Under the pieces are notes generated by a model. The model saw nothing but the letters and a program-made list of their open reading frames with translations, was not told the DNA's origin and did not search any database. From the NCBI GenBank assembly GCA_910588795.1, contig CAJURI010000006.1:1-59693 (forward strand): DNA of 59,693 nt, read 5' to 3'. How positions within the stretch are numbered: the stretch's first letter is position 1; every line of letters starts with the position of its first letter. Origin of the DNA: an uncultured Duncaniella sp. Its GTDB lineage: Bacteria > Bacteroidota > Bacteroidia > Bacteroidales > Muribaculaceae. Position numbers and translations under genes: made by a program. This document shows, piece by piece, positions 34,960-42,217 of the stretch.

Positions 34960-36903
34960 TTATGCATCGATATTTGCGTAGTTGGCGTTTGACTCAATAA
35001 AATCCCTGCGTGGAGCCACATCTTCACCCATAAGCATGGAGAATATGCGGTCAGCCTCGGCGGCATCGGTGATATTGACCTGTTTCAGAAGTCGCTGCTC
35101 AGGATCCATGGTGGTATCACGGAGTTCCTCAGCCGACATCTCACCAAGACCTTTATATCGCTGTACCTTGGTCTTGTCTCCATTGGCAGCTATAAACTGC
35201 TGTACTTGTGCTTCAGTCCAGCAGTACTCCTCATTTTTACCACGAGAGCACTTATACAGCGGCGGTGTGGCAAGATACAGATATCCCTGCTCTATGATCG
35301 GGCGCATGCGTCTGAAAAAGAATGTCATAAGCAATGTGGCTATATGGCTTCCGTCGACATCGGCATCAGTCATTATTATGATCTTATGATAAGCGAGTTT
35401 CGACAGATTTATCTCTTTCGGGTCCTCTTCCGTGCCAATTGACACTCGCATAGCGCGATAAAGATTGGTTATCTCTTGATTGTCAAGAATCTTGTGGTCC
35501 ATTGCCTTTTCCACATTTAGAATCTTGCCGCGAAGAGGCAAAATCGCCTGGAAAGTACGGTTGCGCCCCTGTTTTGCCGTGCCGCCGGCCGAATCACCCT
35601 CGACAAGGAACAGTTCGCAGTCCTCGGCATGTCGTGAGGAACAATCTGCAAGTTTCCCCGGCAGGCCTCCTCCTGACAGAGGAGATTTTCTCAACACTTT
35701 ATTTCGTGCATTGTAAGCGGCATGTCTGGCTTGAGCGGCAAGAGCTATTTTCTCTACAATAGTCTTTGCCTGCTTCGGATGCTCCTCAAGATAATACCAC
35801 AGAGCCTCACTGACAGCCGACGACACAGCTCCGGCCACTTCGCTGTTTCCAAGCTTGGTCTTGGTCTGTCCCTCAAATTGCGGCTCAAGCACCTTTACAG
35901 AAATCACGGCTGTCAGGCCCTCACGGAAATCGTCTCCTGCCACATCGACTTTAACCTTGTCAAGGAGTTTATGCTCCTCGGCATATTTCTTTAATGTGGT
36001 GGTGAGTCCACGGCGGAATCCGGTAAGGTGGGTGCCACCCTCTATGGTGTTGATATTGTTGACAAACGAATGCACATTTTCGTTGTATGTGCTATTGTAG
36101 GTCAGTGCCACCTCCACCGGTATGCCTTGACGTTCGGTGTTCAGGTGTACGACATCATTTATAAGAGACTCCTTGTTTGAATCGATGTATTCGACAAATT
36201 CCCTAAGTCCATCCTTGGAATAGAACTTCTCGCTTCGAGGTTTCCCTTCTTCATCGAGATTGCGCTTGTCGGTAAGAGTAAGCGTAATGCCGGCGTTCAG
36301 GAATGCAAGGTCTCTCAGACGTATGGCGAGAGTATTGTAATCATACTCTGTGACGGTGAATATGGAGTCGTCAGGCTTGAATGTTATGGTTGTGCCTGTG
36401 GTCTCGCTCTCCCCTATCACCTGAAGTTCAGTGGTGGGCTTGCCACAGGAGTATTCCTGCATATATATCTTGCCTGAACGGCGCACTTCGGCTCTAAGAT
36501 ATGTGGAAAGAGCATTTACACAGCTCACGCCGACACCGTGGAGTCCGCCAGACACCTTATAGCTGCCCTTGTCGAATTTGCCGCCTGCATGGAGCACTGT
36601 CAGCACCACTTCGAGCGCGCTTTTGTGTTCCTTTTCATGCATGTCCACCGGGATGCCGCGGCCGTTGTCCACTACTGTAATTGAGTTGTCCGTATTGATT
36701 GTAACCTCGATATGGGAAGCATATCCTGCCAGTGCTTCATCGATGGAGTTGTCCACAACCTCATATACGAGATGATGAAGTCCTTTCGCGCTTATATCGC
36801 CTATATACATGGCCGGGCGTTTTCTCACAGCCTCAAGACCCTCAAGTACCTGAATATTGCTGGCACTGTATTGTTCTTCTCTCAACTTTTCTTCTTCTGA
36901 CAT
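34960..36903 (-). CDS. gyrB: DNA gyrase subunit B
   Basis: 647 residues from the ATG at 36903 (MSEEEKLREEQYSASNIQVLEG). A longer in-frame start at 36969 would place the promoter inside the gene, so the shorter one is preferred. ATPase subunit of the negative-supercoiling type II topoisomerase. It shows the GHKL ATPase motifs EVVDNSIDEALAGY, VVDNGRGIPVD and SGGLHGVGVSCVNALS, the transducer domain, and the TOPRIM domain with LFLVEGDSAGGTAKQGRN and DADVDGSHIATLLMTFFFR. The length fits forms without the large E. coli-type insertion. It has its own promoter between it and cdaA. Confidence 0.96.
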   Translation of the reverse strand: MSEEEKLREEQYSASNIQVLEGLEAVRKRPAMYIGDISAKGLHHLVYEVVDNSIDEALAGYASHIEVTINTDNSITVVDNGRGIPVDMHEKEHKSALEVVLTVLHAGGKFDKGSYKVSGGLHGVGVSCVNALSTYLRAEVRRSGKIYMQEYSCGKPTTELQVIGESETTGTTITFKPDDSIFTVTEYDYNTLAIRLRDLAFLNAGITLTLTDKRNLDEEGKPRSEKFYSKDGLREFVEYIDSNKESLINDVVHLNTERQGIPVEVALTYNSTYNENVHSFVNNINTIEGGTHLTGFRRGLTTTLKKYAEEHKLLDKVKVDVAGDDFREGLTAVISVKVLEPQFEGQTKTKLGNSEVAGAVSSAVSEALWYYLEEHPKQAKTIVEKIALAAQARHAAYNARNKVLRKSPLSGGGLPGKLADCSSRHAEDCELFLVEGDSAGGTAKQGRNRTFQAILPLRGKILNVEKAMDHKILDNQEITNLYRAMRVSIGTEEDPKEINLSKLAYHKIIIMTDADVDGSHIATLLMTFFFRRMRPIIEQGYLYLATPPLYKCSRGKNEEYCWTEAQVQQFIAANGDKTKVQRYKGLGEMSAEELRDTTMDPEQRLLKQVNITDAAEADRIFSMLMGEDVAPRRDFIESNANYANIDA

Positions 36904-36939
36904 ATCTGATGTTATTATTTTCTTTCTTATTTCAGCATA

Positions 36940-36970
36940 CAAAGTTACTAAAAAATCCCCAATCAGCAAA
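36940..36970 (-). promoter_or_regulatory. Bacteroidetes-type promoter for gyrB
   Basis: Minus strand TTTG (36967-36970), 19 bases, then TAACTTTG (36940-36947). The predicted start near 36933 leaves about 30 bases to the ATG at 36903. Confidence 0.75.
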
Positions 36971-36983
36971 GCGTGTGTGACAC

Positions 36984-37760
36984 TTAATCACTGACCATGA
37001 TCTGTGAAAGTCTATGCTCGAGATCGGTAGAACTGAGACGAGTGTGCAGCACGCCTTTATGCGCTACGGATATATATCCGGTCTCCTCTGAGACCACTAT
37101 CGCAAACGCATCCGTCGCCTGAGAGATACCTAAAGCAGACCTGTGCCTGAGGCCAAGAGCCCTCGGCACATTTCGGTCATGGCTGACAGGCAATATGCAA
37201 CCTGCGCTGCATATCCTGTCATGGTCTATGATCATTGCTCCGTCATGCAGTGGTGAGTTTTTAAAAAATATGTTCTCTATCAGCCTGGAATTTATATCCG
37301 CATTGATGATGTCGCCGCTTTTTTCATATGATTCAAGCGACATCTCCTGCCGTATCACAATGAGTGCCCCGGTCTTGGTCTTTGACATATTCATGCACGC
37401 ATACACAATGGGCAACACGTATTTGCGTGTATCAGACGCGCCCTCGTTCTTCTCATGCCTGAACAGGTTCTTAAGGAATCTCCATCTTTTATGGTCGCCA
37501 AGCTCTACGAGAAAACGTTTTATCTGATCCTGGAACAATATTACTATCACAAGGAGCCCTATGCCCATAAATTGATCCAGAATAGTCCCTATAAGCTTGA
37601 GATTTAGGATCTGAGATGTCAATACCCATACAACGATAAACGCGAGTACTCCGAAAAATATATTGATCGTGCCGCTCTCTTTCATTATCCTGTAGAGATA
37701 AAAAAGGAGGAGTGCGACTATTGCAATGTCAAATGCGTCTCTTATGCCAAACTGATCCAC
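36984..37760 (-). CDS. cdaA: Diadenylate cyclase (DisA_N domain, CdaA type)
   Basis: 258 residues. Makes cyclic di-AMP from two ATP at the inner membrane. Three transmembrane helices lie in residues 10-77, a short basic linker follows, and the DAC domain (about 105-245) has both signature motifs: SPLHDGAMIIDHDR (DGA at 173-175) and LGLRHRSALGIS (RHR at 205-207). This matches the CdaA arrangement. It follows folP after 24 bases and has no promoter of its own, so its expression should depend on the folP leader. No c-di-AMP phosphodiesterase or glmM is in the window. Confidence 0.94.
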   Translation of the reverse strand: MDQFGIRDAFDIAIVALLLFYLYRIMKESGTINIFFGVLAFIVVWVLTSQILNLKLIGTILDQFMGIGLLVIVILFQDQIKRFLVELGDHKRWRFLKNLFRHEKNEGASDTRKYVLPIVYACMNMSKTKTGALIVIRQEMSLESYEKSGDIINADINSRLIENIFFKNSPLHDGAMIIDHDRICSAGCILPVSHDRNVPRALGLRHRSALGISQATDAFAIVVSEETGYISVAHKGVLHTRLSSTDLEHRLSQIMVSD

Positions 37761-37784
37761 TTCCTGAGCAGGTTTAAATTTAAT

Positions 37785-38627
37785 TTATAAGGTCGATAAT
37801 TCATAAATCCTTACAGCAGCCACCGCCTCGGCCGCATCATGAACCCTAAGGATAGATGCGCCCCTTGTGAGCGCGATGGTGTTCAAGGCTATTGTACCCG
37901 GCAATGCTTCTGCCGTTGATATCCCGAGGCTTTTAGTTATCATGGACTTTCTTGATATGCCTACAAGAACCGGAGCTTCAAGTGCATCCGAAAACAGCTG
38001 AAGATTACGCATCATCTCAAAATTCTGCTCTGTTGTCTTACTGAAGCCGAAGCCAGGATCAACTATCACATCCGACACACCCATATAGTGGAGCCGGCGC
38101 AACTTTTCCGACAGATCCTTTATAACGTCTGCCGTCACATCATTGTAGTCGGTAAGAGATTGCATTGTCGATGGCGTTCCACGCATGTGCATAAGCACGT
38201 ATGGGACTTTAAGGGCGGCTATCGTATCCCACATGTCCGGGTCGAGATCTCCACCAGAAATGTCATTGACAATATCAGCCCCCATTTCACACACAGCCTT
38301 TTTTGCAACATTGGAGCGAAATGTGTCTACTGATACGGGGATTTCGGAATCAATCCCACGAATCACCTTCATGCCGGTTTCAAGCCTCCGGTATTCTTCG
38401 CTCTCATCCACATCTTCAGCACCGGGTCTGGATGAATATGCTCCCAGATCAAGCATATCGACACCGGCACTCAGCATACTTTCAACACGCAAGGCTATTT
38501 CGTTTTCTGTGGAGGATCTTGAACCTGCAAAGAAAGAGTCAGGGGTTGCATTTATTATGCCCATTACTGCCGGTCGGCAATATTCATATAGACGACCACG
38601 TATATTAAGTGAGAATGGCGCGAACAT
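37785..38627 (-). CDS. folP: Dihydropteroate synthase
   Basis: 280 residues. Joins p-aminobenzoate with the pterin pyrophosphate in folate synthesis; target of sulfonamides. TIM-barrel motifs present: VMGIINATPDSFFAGSR (pterin/phosphate loop, ATPDSF in place of the common VTPDSF), LDLGAYSSRPGA, IPVSVDTFRSNVAKKA, ADIVNDISGG, YVLMHMRGTPSTMQ, DVIVDPGFGFSKT and APVLVGISRKSMI, ending ILRVHDAAEAV. The only good promoter upstream lies more than 300 bases away, giving a long leader that contains a strong conserved-looking hairpin. Co-transcription with cdaA is likely. Confidence 0.95.
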   Translation of the reverse strand: MFAPFSLNIRGRLYEYCRPAVMGIINATPDSFFAGSRSSTENEIALRVESMLSAGVDMLDLGAYSSRPGAEDVDESEEYRRLETGMKVIRGIDSEIPVSVDTFRSNVAKKAVCEMGADIVNDISGGDLDPDMWDTIAALKVPYVLMHMRGTPSTMQSLTDYNDVTADVIKDLSEKLRRLHYMGVSDVIVDPGFGFSKTTEQNFEMMRNLQLFSDALEAPVLVGISRKSMITKSLGISTAEALPGTIALNTIALTRGASILRVHDAAEAVAAVRIYELSTL

Positions 38628-38745
38628 CGGCTTTTGGATTGCTGTTTCGTTATATTATTACAACATGCGAAATTACCAAAAAAAAATAACATGACAAAAC
38701 ATTTTTAATTGACCGTGAACGCAAAAATCAATCCGCAATTATGAT

Positions 38746-38943
38746 ACAAAGGAGCCTCTCCTCACGGAGTGACTCCTTCGTCGTCTTAGCAATAAGACTC
38801 TACAAACCTAACATAAAAACACATTTACTATTATGCAATTCGATTACGGTAATCCATACTCAAAATAATACAAAAAGTTTTTATCCATCAACCTTTTTCC
38901 TTATGTGCTCCATTATTGCGTGTCAGGCATCGCCTGCATATCT
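38746..38943 (-). ncRNA. Candidate structured RNA (long folP leader or small RNA)
   Basis: On the minus strand, 11 bases at 38771-38781 pair with 38746-38756, followed by an A-A mismatch, a 4-bp stem (38766-38769 with 38758-38761) and a GUGA (GNRA) tetraloop at 38762-38765. Two pairs of the long stem are G-U on the minus strand and become A-C mismatches on the plus strand, which indicates that the minus strand is transcribed. A second hairpin (38783-38798, 6 bp) and a 5-bp hairpin at the 5' end (CAGGC/GCCUG) lie in the same transcript. No Rfam family is recognised by eye; cis-regulation of folP-cdaA or an independent small RNA are both possible. Confidence 0.5.
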
Positions 38944-38949
38944 TTATTG

Positions 38950-38980
38950 CAAAATTAACATGAATTGCGTGTCACTTCAA
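38950..38980 (-). promoter_or_regulatory. Bacteroidetes-type promoter upstream of folP
   Basis: Minus strand TTG (38978-38980), 20 bases, then TAATTTTG (38950-38957). Transcription would start near 38943, about 316 bases before the folP ATG. Confidence 0.65.
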
Positions 38981-39160
38981 TATTGAATGGCTGCAATTGA
39001 GATTATTTATAAGAAAATATGTTTATATATCACTTATTTTCAACCGCATATGTAAAATATCGAATAGATGAAATATAGGTAATATTTAGATAGCCCGACA
39101 CAAAATCAGCCACAAACAGGACATTCAATCAGTCAAACAGATCAAAATATATCGTGCATA

Positions 39161-40738
39161 TCATATCGACTTTATGCTCATAACATGTGTTTCAAAATTA
39201 TCCCTGTCGATAGCTCGGCTTTTAAATTTATTACGATAAGTATATATGGTATATACCGAATAATTCAGCATCTGGGCGATACGTGAAGTATCCTCTATGC
39301 CGAGTCGCATGAGAGCCAGAATCCTCAAGTCGGTATTTAACTTCTCACCCTCACGCATCTCAAGCTTCTTTTCCGGCAAAAGAAGCTTGTTGACATCCTC
39401 GACGAATGTTGGATATATGTGCAAAAAAGCATCATCAAATATCTTGTAGAATTCTCTTGACTGCTCTTCTACGAATTTGCCGGATTTGGTCAATTTAAGC
39501 AGATCATCCCCCTTGCCTGCTGAAATCTTACGATTTACCAGTTTGTTGAATTGATTGATGTTGTCCATGTATGTTGAACACAAATTCAGGAACTGTGATA
39601 TATAAACGTCCTTTACCCTGTTGGCCTCAGATAATTTAGAGGACATGCGGTTCTGTATCACATTATTTCGTCTCACAGTCCTTAGTGCCAAAAAAAGTGC
39701 GGTCAGCAGCAATGCAAGGATAGTTATAACTATGAATATCCTGCGTCTGAACGACTGAATCTGGGCTTTATGCGCATTTTCAATTATAGGCAATTCCTGT
39801 GATGTCTGGATAATCCTTAACGCCACCTTACAGTTGACCGCGTTTTGAAGAGCATGTGACAGATAATCATACGATCTCCTGATATCGTTACGGTTATACA
39901 TCAGTCGGCCAAGTTCCTGAAGAGACGACACCTCCAGTGTCGCGCATTTTATATCCGAAATCGCTGAAAGCGCGAGATAATATATACGTCCTGAATAATC
40001 GTCATTGGCATTGGATATGTCGGACAACAAATGGCAAGCCCGGGCATATAATGGATTGCGGTCATCAATAACAGACACAAGACTCATCAATTCATTTTTG
40101 GCTATGCCATATTTCCTCGAATAAAATAAATGCTCTGCATGGTTAAGTCGATACTGAGGTGTGCCCTTGCTGAGTTCTTTGATTAGCGAATCCTGACTCT
40201 CGATCTCTCGATTGCGGTATTCTCGATATATCTCCGGATAATTGGAGTAAAAATTTGAAATATAATTATACATCTGCCTTTGCCCGTCAAAATATTCCGC
40301 CCGCAACCCTTCTGGCACTACGGAACCTGAGATTGAATCCATTATGTGCTGCGCGTCAGTTATAAAAAGCAGCAAAGGCATGAAAGTGGCTCTTTTTATA
40401 GCGAATCTTGTGCTTATAGAATCATCACCGAATTCAGTAGCAAGTTCAAAACCGCGATTATAAAATATCATTGCTGAATCCACGTCATATGCATTGTACG
40501 CCTCACCTATGTCAAAAATCAATTTAAGCCGCTCATGCATCGAGAGCTCATTGTCATCAAGCCGACAAGTCAGAGAATCTATGGTGTGGAGACGCGTGTT
40601 TATATAAATGTCGCAATGTTTTAATTCTTCGTCAAGTGTCTCAAGGATACGAGCCACATCATGCTCGCCAATAGTCGGGTTCGCCGACATGACAAGCGAT
40701 GACATGGCACATATCATTATTAATATCCGCTTGAGCAT
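39161..40738 (-). CDS. DUF6377 membrane-spanning regulator with C-terminal helix-turn-helix
   Basis: About 525 residues from the ATG at 40738 (MLKRILIMICAMSSLVMSA, a signal peptide); a GTG seven codons upstream (40759) is also in frame but adds a polar extension. After export, about 300 residues of TPR-like helices form the periplasmic sensor region, a transmembrane helix (about 333-353, IFIVITILALLLTALFLAL) follows, then a cytosolic segment and a C-terminal LuxR-like helix-turn-helix (LALMRLGIEDTSRIAQMLNYSVYTIYTYRNKFKSRA). The layout suggests a one-component transcription factor that senses an envelope or nutrient signal. It follows purT by 42 bases with no promoter match between. Target genes and signal are unknown. 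Confidence 0.8.
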   Translation of the reverse strand: MLKRILIMICAMSSLVMSANPTIGEHDVARILETLDEELKHCDIYINTRLHTIDSLTCRLDDNELSMHERLKLIFDIGEAYNAYDVDSAMIFYNRGFELATEFGDDSISTRFAIKRATFMPLLLFITDAQHIMDSISGSVVPEGLRAEYFDGQRQMYNYISNFYSNYPEIYREYRNREIESQDSLIKELSKGTPQYRLNHAEHLFYSRKYGIAKNELMSLVSVIDDRNPLYARACHLLSDISNANDDYSGRIYYLALSAISDIKCATLEVSSLQELGRLMYNRNDIRRSYDYLSHALQNAVNCKVALRIIQTSQELPIIENAHKAQIQSFRRRIFIVITILALLLTALFLALRTVRRNNVIQNRMSSKLSEANRVKDVYISQFLNLCSTYMDNINQFNKLVNRKISAGKGDDLLKLTKSGKFVEEQSREFYKIFDDAFLHIYPTFVEDVNKLLLPEKKLEMREGEKLNTDLRILALMRLGIEDTSRIAQMLNYSVYTIYTYRNKFKSRAIDRDNFETHVMSIKSI

Positions 40739-40780
40739 TGCTTTCAAAGACGTAGACACATCATCAGCCTTGATAAAGGC

Positions 40781-41965
40781 TTAAAATAAGTTTACATGAA
40801 GTTTATTATAGGCTCTTTCGGCTTTGTCCCTTGCCTCTTCGACAGAATCATCCGTAGCAAGTATGACACCCATGCGGCGGTGACCATGTACTTGCGGCTT
40901 GCCGAATATCCTCATTTGAACTCCGGGCTCTTCGAGCACCTTCTCAAGGTTGTCCATCTCTATGCATTCAGAATCTCCTTCCACAACTACTGCCCGTGAT
41001 GCGGACGGTCCCAAGAACCGTATTTCGGGAACCGGCAGGCCAAGTATGGCACGGGCATGAAGAGCGAACTCGCTCATGTCCTGAGAGATCATTGTAACCA
41101 TACCGGTGTCATGGGGCCGTGGAGACACTTCACTGAATATGACATCATCACCTTTGACAAAAAGTTCAACACCGAATATACCGTAACCGCCGAGAGCATC
41201 GGTGATCTTCAGAGCTATTTCCTGCGCTTTGTTTTTGGCTTCGGCAGTCATTGCCTGCGGCTGCCAGGAATAACGGTAATCACCATCGATCTGAATGTGC
41301 CCTACAGGCTCACAATATGAGGTACCGGCCACTGAACGTACTGTAAGCATAGTGATCTCATAGTCAAAATTAACAAAACCTTCGACTATGACACGACCGG
41401 CTCCTGCACGTCCGCCCTCCTGAGCGATATGCCAGGACTTCTCGATATCGGACTGTGATCTTATAACACTCTGTCCATGTCCGCTCGATGACATTATAGG
41501 TTTCACCACACATGGTATTCCGACGGAATTTACAGCTTCAACAAATTCTGTGTAATCCGATGCGAAACGGTAAGGAGAAGTTTTCAGCCCAAGCTCCTCG
41601 GCTGCCAGACGTCGTATCCCTTCCCTATTCATAGTAAGAAATGCAGCATTGGCCGTAGGAGTAACGTTGTAGCCTTCTTTTTCAAGTTCCACAAGCACCG
41701 GCGTTGCTATAGCCTCGACCTCAGGTATTATATGGTCAGGCCTCTCCCGCTCAATGTTCTCACGCAGGGCGACGGGGTCAAGCATATTGAATACCAAAGC
41801 CTTGTCAGCGACATGCATGGCTGGGGCATTGGCATACTTATCGCAAGCCACAACCTCTACTCCCATCCTTTGCAATTCGAGTGCCACTTCCTTTCCAAGC
41901 TCTCCGCTACCTAATAACATCGCTTTTTTACCACGTGTTGTCCACTTACTTCCGATCTTAGACAT
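40781..41965 (-). CDS. purT: Formate-dependent phosphoribosylglycinamide formyltransferase
   Basis: 394 residues, same size as E. coli PurT (392). ATP-grasp enzyme that uses formate and ATP to formylate GAR in purine synthesis. Visible: N-terminal KKAMLLGSGELGKEVALELQRMGVEV, LVFNMLDPVALRENIERERPDHIIPEVEAIAT, the ATP-grasp loop CVVKPIMSSSGHGQSVI, FEITMLTVRS-like YEITMLTVRS, and metal-binding GIFGVELFVKGDDVIFSEVSPRPHDTGMVT. A TAATTTTG box lies upstream at 42011-42018 on the minus strand, but no TTG is found at the right distance. The gene is divergent from carB. Confidence 0.95.
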   Translation of the reverse strand: MSKIGSKWTTRGKKAMLLGSGELGKEVALELQRMGVEVVACDKYANAPAMHVADKALVFNMLDPVALRENIERERPDHIIPEVEAIATPVLVELEKEGYNVTPTANAAFLTMNREGIRRLAAEELGLKTSPYRFASDYTEFVEAVNSVGIPCVVKPIMSSSGHGQSVIRSQSDIEKSWHIAQEGGRAGAGRVIVEGFVNFDYEITMLTVRSVAGTSYCEPVGHIQIDGDYRYSWQPQAMTAEAKNKAQEIALKITDALGGYGIFGVELFVKGDDVIFSEVSPRPHDTGMVTMISQDMSEFALHARAILGLPVPEIRFLGPSASRAVVVEGDSECIEMDNLEKVLEEPGVQMRIFGKPQVHGHRRMGVILATDDSVEEARDKAERAYNKLHVNLF

Positions 41966-42047
41966 AGATATAGATTAGATTTATTGATTATGATTGATGT
42001 TTCGATTGACAAAATTACAAATTTTTCGTGAGAGTTGTCGATAATTT

Positions 42048-42078
42048 TTGCCGGAGTGAGTATTTATTATTAACTTTG
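42048..42078 (+). promoter_or_regulatory. Bacteroidetes-type promoter for carB leader
   Basis: TTTG (42048-42051), 19 bases, then TAACTTTG (42071-42078). It is the only good plus-strand match before carB, and it lies upstream of the intrinsic terminator at 42138-42177. Confidence 0.75.
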
Positions 42079-42097
42079 CAGGCAAATAATTATATTG

Positions 42098-42136
42098 ATG
42101 TATCATCACAGCTTAAAAAATCATATTATGATATGA
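42098..42136 (+). CDS. Possible 12-residue leader peptide of carB
   Basis: A short frame MYHHSLKNHIMI starts about 13 bases after the predicted transcription start and stops (TGA) one base before the 5' arm of the terminator hairpin. A ribosome reaching its stop would cover that arm. Its last codons overlap a small palindrome (ATCATATTATGAT, 42120-42132) that could act as a pause hairpin. Such a short frame can arise by chance; position is the main support. Confidence 0.35.
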   Translation: MYHHSLKNHIMI

Positions 42137-42137
42137 A

Positions 42138-42177
42138 AAAAATGCGTTATCCACTCGCAGGGTAACGCATTTTTCTT
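42138..42177 (+). terminator. Intrinsic terminator in the carB leader (attenuator candidate)
   Basis: AAAAATGCGTTA (42138-42149) and TAACGCATTTTT (42163-42174) form a perfect 12-bp stem with a 13-base loop, followed by a T-rich tail. It lies between the carB promoter and the carB ATG at 42218, with no second promoter after it, so carB expression needs read-through. Confidence 0.8.
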
Positions 42178-42217
42178 ATTTTACAGGTTTGTCAATCATT
42201 CCCACAACTATACCATC

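Larger units (their letters stand above)
38628..39160 (-). other. Non-coding region upstream of folP with several RNA hairpins
   Basis: 533 bases without a credible protein gene. It contains a minus-strand promoter (38950-38980), hairpins at 38746-38781 and 38783-38798, a small palindrome GATTACGGTAATC (38842-38854), and a run of nine A (38678-38686). No intrinsic terminator is seen between the promoter and folP. The part from 38981 to 39160 beyond the promoter holds nothing I recognise. Confidence 0.6.

Noticed and set aside
38746..38798. Known folate (THF) riboswitch
   Set aside because: I could not match the hairpins to the THF riboswitch consensus; kept only as an unclassified structured RNA.
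38741..38986. Open frame of 81 codons on the plus strand in the folP upstream region
   Set aside because: It runs through both RNA hairpins and the opposite-strand promoter, shows no domain, and lacks a plus-strand promoter.
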